The position numbers were made by a program, and so were the translations under genes. The notes beneath the pieces were generated by a model that was not told the DNA's origin, ran no database searches, and saw only the letters and a list, made by a program, of their open reading frames with translations. From Defluviimonas aquaemixtae (GTDB lineage: Bacteria; Pseudomonadota; Alphaproteobacteria; Rhodobacterales; Rhodobacteraceae), in contig NZ_OMOQ01000002.1 of the NCBI RefSeq assembly GCF_900302475.1, positions 434,001 to 498,000 on the forward strand: DNA of 64,000 nucleotides. The letters are read 5' to 3'. Shown here one piece after another: positions 62,143-64,000 of this stretch (its first letter is position 1; each line of letters starts with the position of its first letter).

Positions 62143-62317
62143 GGTGCCGACAACCTGACCCGGCGCGCCCGGCTAATCAATAACAAAGGCGTCGCGGGCC
62201 ACCGTTATCGGATAGCGGGGCGGCGTTATTGCCCTCTTCGGGCGGACGGGCCGAGGCTGGCTCCATCGAACTACGGGGCCCCAGGCGCCCCGCATCATCT
62301 GGGAAAGGAGAGAGACC

Positions 62318-62809
62318 ATGTTCCGCCGACTGATCGTTGCGATCACCGCCGCGGCGCTCGCCCTTGGCCCGATGGCCGCGGCTCCCGCCGCCGCCATGAG
62401 CGACAAGGACCGCAAGGCGCTCGCGCTCCTGCTGGGCGCGGCCACGCTGGGGATCGTGATCCACCACAACAACAAGAAGAGCAAGAAAGAGAAAGCCCAG
62501 GCCGCGTCACGCAACAATTTCAACGTGCACCGGCACGACGACGATGACGACCGCTGGCGCCGCCACGGCAATTACGGTTATCGCGACAAGCGCCGCCACG
62601 CCGTCATTCCCGCACAGTGCGTCTTCCCGATCCGCGGCCAAGGCGGCCGGCGCGATGTCGTGTCCGAGCGCTGCATCATTGAGCTCGGTGCCGCGCATCG
62701 GCTTCCCAACGACTGCGCGTTCCGGATTCGCGATCAATGGGGCAGCCGCACCGTCTACGGCACAAGTTGCCTGCGCGACCGTGGCTGGCAGATCGCCAAC
62801 GTGCGCTGA
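62318..62809 (+). CDS. Exported basic/His-rich protein of unknown function
   Basis: A 163-residue protein with a signal peptide (~1-26, cleavage near APAAA). Then a short hydrophobic segment ALALLLGAATLGIVI, a Lys-rich stretch KKSKKEKAQ, a His/Asp run HRHDDDDDRWRRHG (possible metal binding), and a C-terminal half with four Cys in two CxF/CI-type pairs (AQCVFPI, ERCIIEL, NDCAFRI, TSCLRD) and two GQGGRR/QWGSR-like repeats. The paired Cys suggests a disulfide-stabilised domain of two repeats. Ideal GGAAAGGAGAGAGACC before the ATG; a strong terminator follows. Confidence 0.65.
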   Translation: MFRRLIVAITAAALALGPMAAAPAAAMSDKDRKALALLLGAATLGIVIHHNNKKSKKEKAQAASRNNFNVHRHDDDDDRWRRHGNYGYRDKRRHAVIPAQCVFPIRGQGGRRDVVSERCIIELGAAHRLPNDCAFRIRDQWGSRTVYGTSCLRDRGWQIANVR

Positions 62810-62862
62810 ACGGGATTCTTTCGAGCAGCGGACGCGGGACTCCTTGACCAAGCGTCCGACCT

Positions 62863-62898
62863 GGGGCGGAGCCATCGGCGCCGCCCCCTTTTCTTGTT
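62863..62898 (+). terminator. Rho-independent terminator
   Basis: GGGGCGGAGCC (62863-62873), loop ATC, GGCGCCGCCCC (62877-62887), 11-bp stem with one mismatch, followed by CTTTTCTTGTTTC. It ends the upstream exported-protein gene, 54 bp after its stop codon, and precedes rnhB. Confidence 0.75.
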
Positions 62899-62937
62899 TC
62901 GGCTTGCGGCCGTGTCGGTTTCGCGCGATCACGCGAT

Positions 62938-63571
62938 ATGGCGAACGAACCCGATTTCACGTTCGAGGAGGCCGCCTTCGCGCGCGGAGCGTTCCGCGTC
63001 GCGGGCGTTGACGAGGTGGGCCGGGGTCCGCTCTGCGGTCCTGTCGTCGCGGCTGCAGTACGCCTCGACCCCGCGCGAATTCCCGAGGGGCTGGACGATT
63101 CCAAGAAACTGACGCGGGCGCGCCGCGAGGCCCTGAACGAGGCCCTCGCCCAGACCGCCGACGTGTCGGTCGGTCTCGCGAGCGTCGAGGAGATCGACGC
63201 GCTCAACATCCTTCAGGCGAGCCATAGTGCGATATGCCGCGCGGTTCGAGGGTTGTCGGTAGCGCCCGACCACGTGCTTGTCGACGGGAACCGCGTACCC
63301 GGCGATCTGGCCGGTTCGGCCGAAGCGGTCGTGAAGGGCGATGCGCGGTCCCTGTCCATCGCCGCCGCGTCGATCGTCGCCAAGGTGTGGCGCGATCGCC
63401 TCATGGTGGATTTGGCGCAACAGCATCCGGGCTACGGCTGGGAAAGAAACGCTGGCTACCCGACGAAGGACCACCTCGAGGCGCTCCAAAATCTCGGTGT
63501 GACCCCACATCATAGACGTTCGTTCAAGCCAGTGCACCACATCTTGTATCAAGCCAAATCCATAAGCTCTT

Positions 63572-63573
<2 letters not shown>
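62938..63573 (+). CDS. rnhB: Ribonuclease HII
   Basis: A 211-residue RNase HII: N-terminal [21 protein letters not shown] (catalytic Asp and Glu in DEVGRG), [12 protein letters not shown], the [10 protein letters not shown] acidic motif, [14 protein letters not shown] and [19 protein letters not shown]. It removes ribonucleotides and RNA primers from DNA. Start is ATG 62938. It is upstream of ccrM, and GANTC sites begin at its stop codon. Confidence 0.93.

Positions 63574-64000
<427 letters not shown>

Overview
The window is a high-GC stretch of a Rhodobacterales-type alphaproteobacterial chromosome (Roseobacter/Rhodobacter relatives). The evidence is a FrcBCA fructose transporter with FrcK and a ROK regulator, an oxygen-dependent (CobG-type) cobalamin cluster with CbtAB and BluE, a CcrM methyltransferase gene, and dense ATGA/GTGA-linked operons. 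Coding density is very high and I see no insertion sequence, integrase, phage or CRISPR array.

Layout. 1-1964: end of a methylamine-type operon, the tail of an FMN glutamate-synthase-domain protein (MgsC/GlxD) and a type III glutamine synthetase/gamma-glutamylmethylamide synthetase. 1982-7419: fructose region, with frcR-frcK on the minus strand and frcB-frcC-frcA on the plus strand, divergent around an AT-rich 25-bp palindrome. 7459-18833: a minus-strand cassette of 5-oxoprolinase subunits PxpB/PxpC, a dipeptide-type ABC importer (binding protein, two permeases, two ATPases) and two tandem CocE/NonD (S15) hydrolases. 19097-23001: pqiA-pqiA-pqiB-pqiC, an MCE lipid-transport system. 23017-46529: nearly the whole aerobic cobalamin pathway in several operons (cobU-T-S; phosphatase-bluE-cbiB-cobC; cobO-cobQ; cobW-N-G-H-I-J; cobK alone on the opposite strand; cobL-E-M-B-A; cbtB-cbtA-cobF). 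Two cobalamin riboswitches sit in it, each next to a member of a pair of paralogous small cysteine proteins (DUF1636-like). 46534-48459: a LacI regulator, tRNA-Arg(CCT) and a VOC protein. 48473-58711: a serine-cycle locus (sgaA-mtkA-mtkB-hprA-ppc on minus; orphan NarL-type regulator, mclA and glycerate kinase on plus). 58715-61876: carboxy(nor)spermidine dehydrogenase and decarboxylase and a membrane-anchored winged-helix protein. 61897-64000: two small exported proteins, rnhB and the start of ccrM.

How it fits together (inference): gamma-glutamylmethylamide synthesis plus a full serine-cycle operon points to growth on methylated amines with one-carbon assimilation through glyoxylate, serine and malyl-CoA. 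The cobalamin cluster would supply B12 for mutases and methionine synthase, with cobalt import and corrin synthesis under B12 riboswitch control. CobS/CobT chelatase subunits, a cobalt reductase and BluB are not in the window. The items that most deserve a second look are the serine-cycle regulator with a degenerate receiver and CCYACCC half-sites, the antisense-embedded cobK sharing its start codon with cobL, the paired DUF1636 proteins beside the riboswitches, and the PxpBC/peptide-transporter/S15 cassette.
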